Assembly: GCF_024586455.1 (NCBI RefSeq) | Contig: NC_065919.1 | Location: forward strand, 12,998,368 to 13,062,367 | Source: Bactrocera neohumeralis | Lineage: Eukaryota; Arthropoda; Insecta; Diptera; Tephritidae | Direction of reading: 5' to 3' | DNA length: 64,000 nucleotides | Shown: in pieces, positions 22,111 to 34,400 of the stretch | How positions within the stretch are numbered: the stretch's first letter is position 1 | Layout: every line of letters begins with the position of its first letter | The notes under the pieces: generated by a model | What the model was told of the DNA's origin: nothing | What the model saw: only the letters and a program-made list of their open reading frames with translations | Database searches by the model: none | Program-made: the position numbers and the translations under genes

Positions 22111-25100
22111 CATTCAAAAGGGGAATCTCTCATCCAAGGCTGTTGTTTCCTTTTCATTGGGGGCATTTTTTAACCAGCGTAAAAACTTACTTTACCCTGG
22201 GGAGGAATGGTTCGCCTTTTCACTTTAGCTTGCCTTCAAACGGATGTTTTTTGGATACCCAGAGGATACTTGGTCTAAGACCGGAAGTCGTGGGCTGCTT
22301 GAACTATATGTAAAAGAGTCGTTTCTGACCATTCCCAAATTAAAGCCGCTCAGAGAACTTTCCTTACTTACTTTCGTGGGCGAGAGAGCATAATTCAATT
22401 CATAATCCTTTGTAAAGTACCTACCGAAACTCGAATATCGTAACTCAGATAGTTTGACTAAGAACTGTCATTGACAACAACTGTCATCAGAACCATTTTA
22501 TGTAAACATTTAATTTTTTGATAGCTCACTTGGTACTCCTTACGGTATTGAGTCAAGTTTGCAAACTACAAACTCTATCTGTATAAGTTGTCATATATTT
22601 AAAAAGAAATGTCAACTCCGACTAAACACCTTCAAATAGAGATTTCTGGTGCTCACCAAATTGCTGTACTTCAAGATCGGAAAGAAAGAGTAATGTTGTC
22701 CTAGACCACTTTTCATACATTTTACTATAATTTTGACAGTTTTCGTAGAAGAAAATCTAGCTCGCATTTTGTCAGTATCTCTAGACCTATGGTTGATGTA
22801 ATATTCTTACATGTAATAGTTGTATTCATACGAGTAGATTAGTATGCATTTTGCACGTACATATGTACATATGTATGTATATATATATAGCATTGCACAA
22901 CCACTTTAACTCTCAAACGAATTGCAAGTGCAGACGTTATGCTATGCAACATTGAGTGGAACTAATGGCAGGTTGAAGGTATAATGAGCATAAACAACAA
23001 CAAAAAAATTGAGTTACAAAAAAGTCAACGAGAGCTTAGTTACTTGTTTAAATTGCAACAGTCATGTGCAAAATATTGGCAGCTCTAACATGTGAACATA
23101 GAAATGCTAAGCACCTCGAGCATTTCTCACATTATAAGGATTTTAAGAGGTCCAGATGGCAGAAGAAAAAATAGTGTTGTTTACTCAATTCATCATTAAA
23201 ATGTAATAGATAACAAATCATTTAATAATGACAACAATTTAAGGCGCATCTGTTTTCAGGTGGTAAATTACTTTAAAAAATCTAGAAAATCTACTTTAAA
23301 TAATACTACGAAAGCGTACCCTATCGTATAACTAATATGTATATGTTATAAAAGCCTAAAAATCCAACAATTTTTTTTAGTATCATATTCACTCAATCGT
23401 CAATCGAGAAAATTGTAAGAAAAACCTTGTCGATCAGATAATCAATCATTATAAGTATTACACCGATTTCGATGAAATTTACTAAACGTGTGAGAGAAAG
23501 AGACAACAATAAGCTGCTCTCCTTAAAAACGCATCCCTTTTTAGTTTACTCTGTAAGCCAAAAAAAAACTTCCAAAAAAACTTAATCACAATTTTTAGCC
23601 TTTAAAATCTCCGGATGCTAAATAGAACACAGAGCAACCACCGTTCAGCCGTTACAATAACAAAGTGCACGTTTCATAAGTTCAAATTTTCCAGTAGGGA
23701 AGAAAAGTGTATTATAATATAATCGCATGTGTGTGTGTGCCTAAATAAATGCTTGAACACGATCGTTTATAAACCGCTCGATTTTGTTTAAGCCTAAAAG
23801 TATGCTACAAGCTTGTGAAGTTTAATTTCTCACACAAATAACATTCATTCTTTATGAACGTTCACTTTCTTAAGGCCAATGCCAAACATATTGTGCAAAT
23901 TAACAAAAAAAAGTCAAGCTAAAAGCAAATGTATTTGTATGTGTGGAAACGATGTGGAAACGATAAATGGCTGGCTAAATATTGAAAGTGTTCCTTATCA
24001 ATAGTAAATATGTTGTAGATAAGAAAATGAAATAAATAGCTTATAAAAGTTTATTAAAGAATTCTTTCAGTGAAATTAACAAAAGTTAATACTAATTACC
24101 TGAATTATTATCAGAATGCGTGAATCCACGTAATTTTTTCAGCCTTCTTCAATCATATATTTATGAAAATATGTAACGTTTTAAATACATATGTATGTGT
24201 ACATATGATGTCTGCATCAAGCTTATGTATGTATTTATGCACTTACCACTTACTTATTACACGCATTCTATTTAGTTTATATTTTTGCTGTAATATTTTT
24301 CGAACTTTATACAATTTAGTTCATTAACCCACGGTTCACTCAACTTTGAACTATGCTCATTGTTCTAAACTAAATGAGGAAGGGTCAAAGTGATAAAATG
24401 CATATGTTCTGACTATATCTAATAATATTTTGTAGGAAATGTCATTGTCATTTATCGGTGTATGCAAGTCCATTTTGCATGCATTTTTAATAACAAATTA
24501 CATTCATGCTACAATGTCCGCACATTTCCGTTTTCATGTTTATCTTTGGTTAGTATCTTCGCTGAAAACGCAAGCGGCTAAAAGTAGGAATTATTCAAAC
24601 TATAACAAATATGTTTTCAGCCATTAATTTCATGTCAATACATTCATACATATCTGTGTGCATTCGAATGGCGTCAAGCGGGCTTGTCACGTGGCTACAC
24701 ACAGACACAGCAGTATGTACGATGTGCATGTTTTTGGTATTTTCCTGGCATTTCATTCTTGATCACCACTACCGGCGAGGCATTAATGGGTGGATATACT
24801 TTTACACATTTCTATTGGCATGTGTATTTTACTCTTTAGTTATTACTTGCTTCATGTCAATCAAATTTTATACCACTATAACTATGTACATATACATACA
24901 TATGTATAAAATCTAATGCACTCGCTATCGCAGTTCATTGGCGTCATCATCATTACATACCATTGCCACCCCTCCATAGTCTCTATAGTTAATCAAATGC
25001 ATATCATTCCTAATAAAAAAATATTGTTCTTTTTTGTGTTCGTTTACATTTGGCAGGCAATAGACTAAATGGCGCCTGCAGTGTTGAGTGTATAAGGCAA

Positions 25101-26039
25101 ATTTTCCTAAAAGCTCACGCAAATCTTTCTTTCACTCAAATACTAATATGTACACTCATACACTTTAAATATGTGTGTCCTGAATAAGGTGTAAATTGTG
25201 TGCATAGTAATCAAAGAACCAATAACTTAATGATTTATTTTAACGCATCACTCTGTCTATATATCCATAATATTTGAGATATGATAATGAAAATCTTATA
25301 ATCGAACGAAATTTGTTGAAAATTTAAATATCTATTTCTTACCGAGATTTGTATCATTTTGACTCTGTTCACTGTCACACCTATTCACCTACCTTTTTAT
25401 TTACTTTATTTTGATTACTAGCACAGTATTACCAAAAAATACGAAACCATTTAGCAATGAAATATAAATATTTCCTTTTTACATTCAATGTTGTGATTTC
25501 GAAATGAAGCACCCTTTTTATTTGTGTGCAAAGTTGGGGCATTAAATACGGCTGATGAAGGTAGCCAGATAACACTCCTGCTCGTGTTTGGTTTTTGCCA
25601 CACCGAAGAACCATTGGCATAAACAAATATTAGGCTAATGAACCCAGTCGATTGGCTTTGCAGTTACCTAGATATGAGTATATATTTACATATGTATCTA
25701 CAATGGTAACTGTAAAAATTTGAAAAATATACTATATTTAGAATTGAATAAGGGCATGTGTATAAATTTGTCTATAAGACATTCAAAAAATGATAAAAAA
25801 ATGGAAAATTTCTCTACATAAAGCCTTAAAGAGATTATGTTAGTTTAGAGGCATAAATTTGAGGTACTTATATATTTTTGACATATTTCTCTATTCGTTA
25901 TTTATTAACATTACAAGAATACAGGAAAAAGTCAAAAAGTAAAAAAAGTTACAAATTTCAAAATTAGCAGTTGATAAACTAAGGAGTCCGCAGCTCAGCT
26001 CCTGGCAATCTGAAGCAAACAAAAAAATATTAATCTATA
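22111..26039. other. Gene-free stretch
   Basis: Nearly 4 kb with no recognised gene. It contains CATATGTATG simple repeats (for example 22856-22885, 24190-24205, 24886-24905). Frames up to about 100 codons (24611-24916, hydrophobic) lack motifs or conserved starts. Confidence 0.4.
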
Positions 26040-26260
26040 ATAGAATGTCTCAATGTGGCAACAAAGGAAAAGTTTGAAAAAGTTTTTTTTTCACAATATA
26101 GCGAATGATTGACGGTTGTAGAAAAGTCTATTAAAAAAAAATATCAGGAAAATTGGTCCAGTAGAACCTGAGAAATCGAAGTTATCGTTTTGAGAAAGAT
26201 ACGCGTTTAAAGGTTCAGTTTCGTCCGTTATCTCCGCAAATAATTTGATTTTTGAAAAAT
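26040..26260 (-). repeat. Probable fragment of the 8706-9404 foldback family
   Basis: Read on the minus strand, 'ctttaaacgcgtatctttct' and 'ggttctactggaccaatttt' align by eye with 'ccttaaacgcgtttttctcg' and 'ggttctcgagaaccactcaa' of the element at 8880-8945. Only part of one arm is present. Adjacent to the transposase copy at 26280. Confidence 0.35.
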
Positions 26261-26279
26261 CCTCTTGTAGTCATATTCT

Positions 26280-27545
26280 TAAAAAGGGTGATCCATTTCG
26301 AGATTCCCTACTTTTTTTTTAAGAAAAACACAGAAAATTCAAACTTAATGGGGAATGTTTATTATTATTTGAAATAACATACATTGGCATTTATTTTTTG
26401 AAGATTATCTGTTTCAAATGTTGGCCGTGGCTACGTCTCAGATCCATCCGTTGAGTCCAATTTTCGATGACTCGTTCGAGCTTTTCTACTGGTAACTGGC
26501 GAATGACACGCGTGATCTTTTGCTCCAAGGCGTGAATCGAAGCGGGCTTGTCCACATACACTTTTGACTTTAAATATCCCCACAGGAAAAAGTCTAACGG
26601 TGTGATATCACACGATCTTGGTGGCCAATCGACCGGTCCAAAACGTGAAATTATCTGCTCACCGAAGTGTTCTCTCATTAAATTCATTGATTGATGCAAT
26701 GTGTGAGAAGTGGCGCCGTCTTGTTGAAACCAAATATCGCCGAGATCACGATTTTCAATTTCAGGCATCAAATAGTCGGTTATCATGGCGTAACGGTCGC
26801 TATTGACAACCGTTATCATAATAACGGTCGCTATTGACGGTTACGTTCTCAACGGCATCATTCTTGAAGAAAGCTGGACCAATGATTCCACCGGACCCAC
26901 AAACCACACCAAACCATTGGTTTTTGTAGATGAAATGGCAGCTCTTGAATCTCTTCAGGTTACTCTTCATCCCAAATGCGGCAATTTTGCTTGTTTACAT
27001 ACCCATTGAGCCAGAAATGGGTCTAATCGCTGAACAAAATTTGGCTCGAAAACGACGGATCTTCTTGGAACTTCTCAAGATCTATGGGCGAAGCGATGTC
27101 GCTTGGGTAGATCGAACGGCTTCAGTTCTTGCACAAACTGTATTTTGTACTTTTTCAATTTATTATCTCGACGTAAAATGCGCCAAATCGTTTCATACGT
27201 CAGTCCTAGTCGATGTAAACGGTGCCGAATCGACTCTTCGTGTACACTATCAACTACGGCTACTATATTTACTTCACTGCGTGCTGTACGTAGTCTATTC
27301 GGTCGAATATTATCCAATAGTAGTCCTCTTATATTGACCATAAGTTGACCGCAGCGTGAAACACTTTCTTTACAGAACGTGAATTTTCATAACATAGTTG
27401 AACGATTCGTAAACGTTGTTCAGGCGTAAGTCTTTCTATAATGAAATGCCAAACAATACCGAACAAAAACAACATGACAGCTCCACATGACACACGCGTG
27501 ATCTGTCAAAAAACAAGCTATTAAAAAAAGTACCTCTACTCGGAT
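26280..27545 (-). mobile_element. Tc1/mariner-superfamily transposon, degenerate, antisense
   Basis: The minus strand carries, in order, LTPEQRLRIVQLCYENSRSV (about 27440), a middle piece with WRILRRDNKLKKYKIQFVQE, a broken first catalytic region ending in NGYVNKQNCRIW-like text, then an open frame 26391-26819 with WFQQDGATSH and RSCDITPLDFFLWGYLKSKV. These carry the second and third catalytic Asp. Frameshifts and a small internal duplication at 26785-26845 break the frame. Weak terminal inverted repeats end in poly-A/T near 26285 and 27540. Same broad family as the element at 16200, but better preserved. Confidence 0.85.
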
Positions 27546-27995
27546 TACCGTTAGATAAACTTTAAAAATATACAAGAAAAAAATATTTTTTTTTTATTTC
27601 TGGACTAGAATACCTCTTAAATATTGCGGGCATAGTAAAACATTTAGAATTTTAGAATGCAGTATGGCTAAATCTATAGTTTTATAGTGAAAGTCATGTC
27701 ATACTTTTGATTAGCTTTCACAGTACGTTCTTCTGATAAATGGAGCTTTCGTATATTATGTAATGGTATAATACAAAAGAGTTTTAGATTATTATTATAT
27801 TGGTCCTCAACATGCGAAATGATTTTTGGATCAGGTCCTCGTCTTGAGTATGCAATCATTTATCATCAGCTCACACCAACTTAAATACTTTTTCCATTAC
27901 TTAAATATTTTTCCAAACTTATAGTTAATATTATGTTTTGTGTAATCCACCTTTTCACCCATTAAATTAAAATAACTGTTTTCTTTTATTCACAG
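27546..27995. other. Gene-free flank upstream of the phosphatase
   Basis: No coding region. Its end, TTCTTTTATTCACAG at 27981-27995, looks like a splice acceptor. The phosphatase mRNA may therefore have an upstream non-coding exon outside the recognisable region. Confidence 0.35.
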
Positions 27996-28437
27996 TCACC
28001 ATAAAGGCCAAAGCGTTTCAAAGCTTTTAATGAGGCAAATTCGAAATTAATTGGAAGAAACGGCAGCCAAAACTGCGAAGCGCATGCGCAGTCAGACTTC
28101 AACGCCGCGCTTCGGTCTACAAACCGGCAAGTGAACAGCCAAAATGGGAGCATGGAATGTCAGCAGGCAATTGCGAAACACTCAAAGTCAACTACAACAA
28201 AAGCGGTAAAAACCGACTGTATATAGAGGGTAATCAACAATAACAAAAACAATAGTAAGAAATATAAACACACATTTTTCGAAACTAGCAGCGCGGGTGG
28301 AAGAACAAGCAAACGAAAATTGTACTTGAAGATTTAGTTAAAGCGAGTTTAAGTTACTCGCTTGAACTTCATTATAAACTTAATAACCATCATTAGCACG
28401 TTGCTTCGAAAAAAAAAATATAACAACAATAACAAAA
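27996..28437 (+). other. Probable 5' UTR of the receptor phosphatase
   Basis: Lies between a good acceptor (polypyrimidine tract then CACAG, ending 27995) and the phosphatase ATG. It is less AT-rich than its flanks and lacks frames. Assignment as a leader exon is inference from splice-site quality and position. Confidence 0.35.
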
Positions 28438-31400
28438 ATGATAACAAATTCGACAAACATACTTTATGAGGCGCTCATTTTGGCATTGATTGCACAAACC
28501 TTCGCAGGCGTTCTGCCACACACACCACTGCGGCGACACTTCAGTCGTCGTGCAATCGATGACGCCACGCGAAGTGTGGAATTCACTACGAGTGACCATG
28601 ACATTGCAGCGACAGCCGTTACTGATCCGAGTGATCCAAATACGACGAGCATAAGCGGCGATAAAGTAGGCTTGATTAGCAAATCAGCAGAGGGCGAGAG
28701 TGGCAACGTGAACGCAAACGCAAGTGCCAGCGTCAGCGCCTTCGAAACCGCCGGTAGTGAAAGTGAAAATATACAATCGGTGAAAAGCACAAAGTTGCTG
28801 CCCGCGTTGGGTAATCACGATGCGAGCACAGGTGAGCACAAGCCAGGCGAAACGTTGGTGCTAAATCGAGTGGAAAGTCATGAAGCGGAGAACACTAAGG
28901 AGGTGATGAAAGAGAGTATGATAAAGGTGAAAGAAGGGATCGCTAATGATTCCACAGGGCATCATACTGCGAGTGAGGTCACAAATAAACCAGCGGACAC
29001 GCGAGAGTTGAGCGAAGAACAGCAAGAGTTGAATACCGGGCGTGCAAAGCACGTTTTCAGCCAAGCTGATAAGTGGTTGGGTAAACCGATGCCAACTGTA
29101 AACTTAGAAAAGCATATCAATAATGGTTTGGATGAAATGACGTTACGGGAGAATGAGGAACGACAGGTCAACGCTGTATCTATAGATGATAAAACTGAGC
29201 AGCCAGCAACAACTGAAGAAATCTTAAAAGATTTAGAAGATATAGCTGTAAAGCTTAACATGCCAACTACGCATCGCACTGAAGATGTCAACAGCATGTT
29301 GAAAAGTAAAGTTGAGGGTGGGCACGATGCTTTTGGTTTGGAAGAATCGATGGGTCGTTCAATGGGAGCTGTGCATAGTAGCGAAAATAAATTAGAAGTA
29401 GCTTTTGGTGAAAAGCGTATGGGCGACGAAATTGAAGCAACAAAAACTTCAATGTTACAAACGAAAACAAATGTGGAAGGAAATACAAAAGTTTCTGAAC
29501 AGAGTGACAGTGATGTGCATTCCAATCAACAAAGAACGGAGGCAGAAATAACTAAAAATCCAATAGAAGTTAACATTAAAACAAATGAAGCCTCAGAGGC
29601 TGAAACTGAATCTCTTGTTGGTATAGTAACGCAACCTACAGTGACAAAGGAAGAATCTCAGATAAATTTGCATATCAATAACACTTCTTCAGCCGAGAAA
29701 CGGGCAAAATTCTTTAATGACAATACAACTAGCTCTCAAATGAATCTACCGGACGGACCAGAGGTTTGGTCCCTGGCGGGCATGAGAATGGTGCCCAAAG
29801 CACCGAATATCAATGGTACTCCTTTGTTAGACAATAAAAGCGCAGACCTTCGTTGGCAAGCAAATGAAATTTTAACCACCGAACGAACGATGAATGTAAG
29901 CGATTACAGTGAGAAAAATTTGTTAGATTGGACCAAAGTAATGGGAATGCGCAGCGAATTGGAATCAGAGGGTACAGTAGGAAAAAATCTGCTGACAGGA
30001 AACGCGTTAGAAGAGGATAAAATTGATTCAGTGAAGAGCCCAAAGACAGAATTACCTCTTCAAATGGCTGAAAAATGGTTAACAGATGGACCTTCTAAGA
30101 TCAACGCTAGCGTAGAGAATGTAACTGCAGCTCATCAAACTACCGAAGGGTTTGCGATGTTGAATGTCGGGCACGAATTTAGTGCCACGCAAACAATGAA
30201 TGAAATTGATACCACTCACACAGTAACAAAAACAACAGCGATACCTACAATTACCACCAACCCGCCCACCACACAAACAACACTTTCAAGTGACTCCCCC
30301 TTATCAATTGATAATAATGATAAACGCGCTGATTTCACGAGTACCGTTGTGACAGCAGGCATTAGAGAGCCGTTGAATGAGTTTTCGACGATGGCAACTG
30401 AAACATCTGCACCGCGCACGAATGCTGAGAAGGCAGGTGTGGAAAAAATTAACGCGACTGAGGTGAGTACACAACGGCAGCCAAGCGAAGATTTCAATTT
30501 CATTATTACGTCAACGACGCCAGGGGCAATGTTGGACGTAGCTGCTGGCGTAGCGACTGAAATGCCAATATCAAATGAAACAACTACAAAACAAACATCA
30601 ACCGCTACAGCAATGTTAACGGCGCTCCCAGTTGAGCAGTCAACCTCGACGACGACGACGACGACACCACCCCCGAGCGACGTCAGCGAAGCACCAACGC
30701 GTTGGGATAATGCAACAGCACTGGAAGCGCAACCTGAGACGACAGAAGCTACGCTGCTGAGTAATGTTGATGCAGGCTTTAGCAGTACAAATGTTGATAT
30801 GAGCAGCGGTGATGGCATGCACAATGTTACACTTGAGCAGCAGTTGAAACGAGAACCCGAAACTGTAACCGAGACTGCGAATGCGACCGAGGAGCAAGCT
30901 ACATTGCTAACAGTTAGTGAGCAATCGACTAGCGAAGTGAACGGACCGACAAGTGCAAGCGAGAAAACATCGTACGTAAACGCGAGTGCGAGTACGGAGA
31001 CGGTTGAGGGTATTGCGACGCAAAACGAAATCCCAAGCGTTACCACGGTAACTACCACAGAAAGTAGTCATATTACAGAAACAGCAACAAATACTTTAAT
31101 AAACACGGAATTGTCAACCGATTTGGTAGAAACAAATGCCAATGCAAAAACAAGTGAAGTGCTTGCCGTAACAACAGCGGCAACAACAACGGAAGCTAGC
31201 CATATTGGTAATGAAGTGGAATTAGAAGTACGCACTGAGCACATTACGGACGCAGCGGAGGGACCCACCGACGCAACGTCAGCTACGACGTTGAATAGCG
31301 ATACAGGTTCAAGTACAATTGAAAAGCTAGAAGAGACGGTGACGAACATCAACGAGACAAACACAACAGCAAAAACTGTGCCGTCCATAAATGAGTTATT

Positions 31401-34400
31401 AGTGCCAGTGAACAAAACAACAGACATAACAACAACATCGCCAAGCACAACGGAATTGCCAATTACGACGCCACCAACGCAATTTGCAGTGGAACCAGTT
31501 TTGTATGCGGCAACAACCCTTAAAAGCGACGAAAACGTAAACGAAGAAACGACAACGACCGTAATCCCACTGGAACTAACAACAGTACAAGCAAGTGGGC
31601 CAGTGCTCGAGAATAGCACTACTACCACCAACACGTTAACACCTGTCGATTTTCGAAATCACACAACAGTTGCGGAGGGCACACATGACACAGAAAGTTC
31701 AATTGAAACGAATGTCATCGATCAACTGGACAAGACGACAGTGAAAATAACTAGCACAGCTACCTTAGCACCAACCACTGTTACCGATTTAGGGGTCGCC
31801 AAAGTGGACGGCGGTGAAAAAAACTCAACTGAAGCGTCTCACGTTGTGTCAGTATTTGATGTGAGCAATGCAACGACATTGCCCAGTGTGCAGGAGGGAG
31901 AAACAGCAACAGCTATCAGTACAAGCAGCACCACTATGGCTACGATAGCCATAAACCCGGATAGCACGTCAATGCCATCAATAACTGGAGTGACCAACAC
32001 AAGTAATGTCAGTACAACCACCGAACCACCGCTAATAAATCTGCTCGATGAATCGACGACGGCGGCGTCTACCACCCAAATTTCTATATTAAATCAACCG
32101 CCAACAATTACCTCCAGTATTGCTGTTAATCCGCAAGAAGTGTACACAGTATACTCCACTACCGAAGCATCCACCAGCACCAGCACCAGTACTGCCGCTA
32201 TATCTCCACTAGTGCCAATAATAACCACCACAAGTAGCCCTAGTCCACCTGTGGACTCCTCCACAAATGCATATATTCCCAAAGTGGCCAGTACGATTGC
32301 CACTCTCACAACAACGATGTTACCTCCCACATTGCACGCCGCCATTGGTGGTGGAAACAGCGGCAGCACTCCTAGTCATGTGCCGGGTATGATTAATTCC
32401 GATATGCGTCCTAACTCCAGCGAAGCCAATGAGACGGATGTGAATGTCATCATTGCCATTACGGTCAGCATAATCGGGGTTGTGGCGCTAATATTACTTG
32501 TCGCTTTCCTCTATTTAATGCGTAAGCGCCAGAAGCAAATGTCCTATGGTCAACGTTGCCGACCAGTTAGTTTAGACGCCTACAGTCTGGACAATGTCTC
32601 TGTTTTGGGCAGCGTTCGACGTAAGGGTGCACTGCGCGCCTCAAAACGCTCCTATGGCAATATTGCATTCGATGATCCTTCACTGCGACATAATGCGCTA
32701 AGCGCCAGTGAATTGGGCAAGTTTATAGAGCGTCGATCTAGCATATTTGAAGAATTCAGGGATGTACCACAAATTATTGCGCGCGCAGATGAAGTACCAG
32801 CGGGCTGTGAAGATAAAAATCGGTAAGTTACTTTCGTCTCATGACGGTGCTAGAATTCTCTCACATACACATATTTAAATAGCCGATATGTGTTCTATAG
32901 TTTTACATATGATATGTATACCTATGTCACATGTGTACTTTAGGAATCTTATCATTTTAACATTGAAGATAAGAATTAATTTTTAACTTTTGGTCAGATA
33001 TTACTCAACTGTGACATTGATCGTTGCGTAGCCCAAAGTTAAGAGAGAAGGTTAATTGCTTTAAGGAAGTGAATTTTGAAATATAATTGGAGTTATGTAT
33101 ATGTAGTTTGGAGAATTCAAGTTGGCGTAAAATTACAGTAAAGGGCTTGGTAAGCTTTTTCAAAGCTTCAGAAGAGTTTCGTGATAGAGTAGAAAAGATT
33201 ACATTCTATTAAATTTGTTGATTTTAAGAACATCAAAAATTTCTAACTCAATCTTTATACTTGAAATCTTATCTGTGCCAGAATATTTATCCAGGCGAGT
33301 AGATCAGTATATGGTGGCAAAGAACTATTTACTCTAGGAAACTTTAAATTCTGTCGAGAAGTATCCGCTCGCTCTCAAATGGGGAGTTGTTTGTATCAGA
33401 TTTACAACTCCATCTCCGTAAATTTTAATATTCTATCTTTCCCCATTACTGAAGTATCACGCACCCGTTAGCTAATAGTTCACTGAGCAATTTCGTGGCT
33501 GTCGTCCAAGTATTCAGGTAGTAATACTTCACAAACGTCATAGCCATATGGTTCCATAAATTTAAATTTCCCCCAGTATAGTACGAACCCTAGTGTAGCT
33601 AAATCAACCGACAGTTACTGAGGTCACTCAATGTCTACTTACTTTCACGAACATTTGTGCATTCACTCCTATGCAAATACAAATAATATTTGTAAACTCA
33701 GCTATGTTCACAATTTCAGAGCGTTGTTAATCGAGTACATAATAATTTCATACAAACTGCTCGAGCTCACATTCTACAAATGTTTTCACGCCACATTTAA
33801 GCTCGTATAATCTAATAATATTTGTATGTGCTATATGTACCATATAAGACTGCTCATGAGTGGGTGTATCATAATTAGGGTGTGTCGTAATTTTTTGGGG
33901 CTATGTTTGGGTATTACCGAACATTTCATACTCTTGCAACTTACCAAGATCAAAGCCAGGGAAGTACCTTAACATGCAAAACGTCAGCCAAGAGGATCTG
34001 GGTCCAATCAATTTTATACTATATAACTCATACACTGACCGCCATAATCGGATTGTTAGAGTAACGAAAATAATTTTATGTAATAACATGGTCATTTGGG
34101 TAATTCGTAGACCAATTTCACATATTTTTGGCAATAAAAATTTATCCAACGTTAAGTTAATTTTGACGAATGTTTGAAGATCTTATGTTAGGTATATAAG
34201 AGATATAATTGATCCCAACGTTTCATCAAAGTTCCTAATGTTATGGGGGCTAGGCCAAGTTTTCGCGGAATTTTATCCATTTTAGGCAAAAAAAATACAC
34301 TGTTATGAGTAAAACACGTTCTCTCAATTATACTAATATAACTAACAGGCCGATATATGCGGCTTAAAGTCACCCAAAAATTCGAAAATATTTATAAGGT

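Noticed and set aside
24611..24916. 101-codon hydrophobic frame resembling a small membrane protein
   Set aside because: Ends in a CATATGTATA microsatellite, has no conserved motif, and AT-rich DNA readily yields Phe/Ile/Tyr-rich frames.
28464..29525. Several minus-strand frames over the start of the phosphatase
   Set aside because: Shadows of the real plus-strand exon.
30216..31634. Long Val/Ser-rich open frames on the minus strand (30216-31058 and 31068-31634)
   Set aside because: They are the complement of the Thr/Ala/Glu-rich phosphatase ectodomain. Codons such as ACA/ACT and GCA rarely create stops on the other strand, so the frames are shadows.
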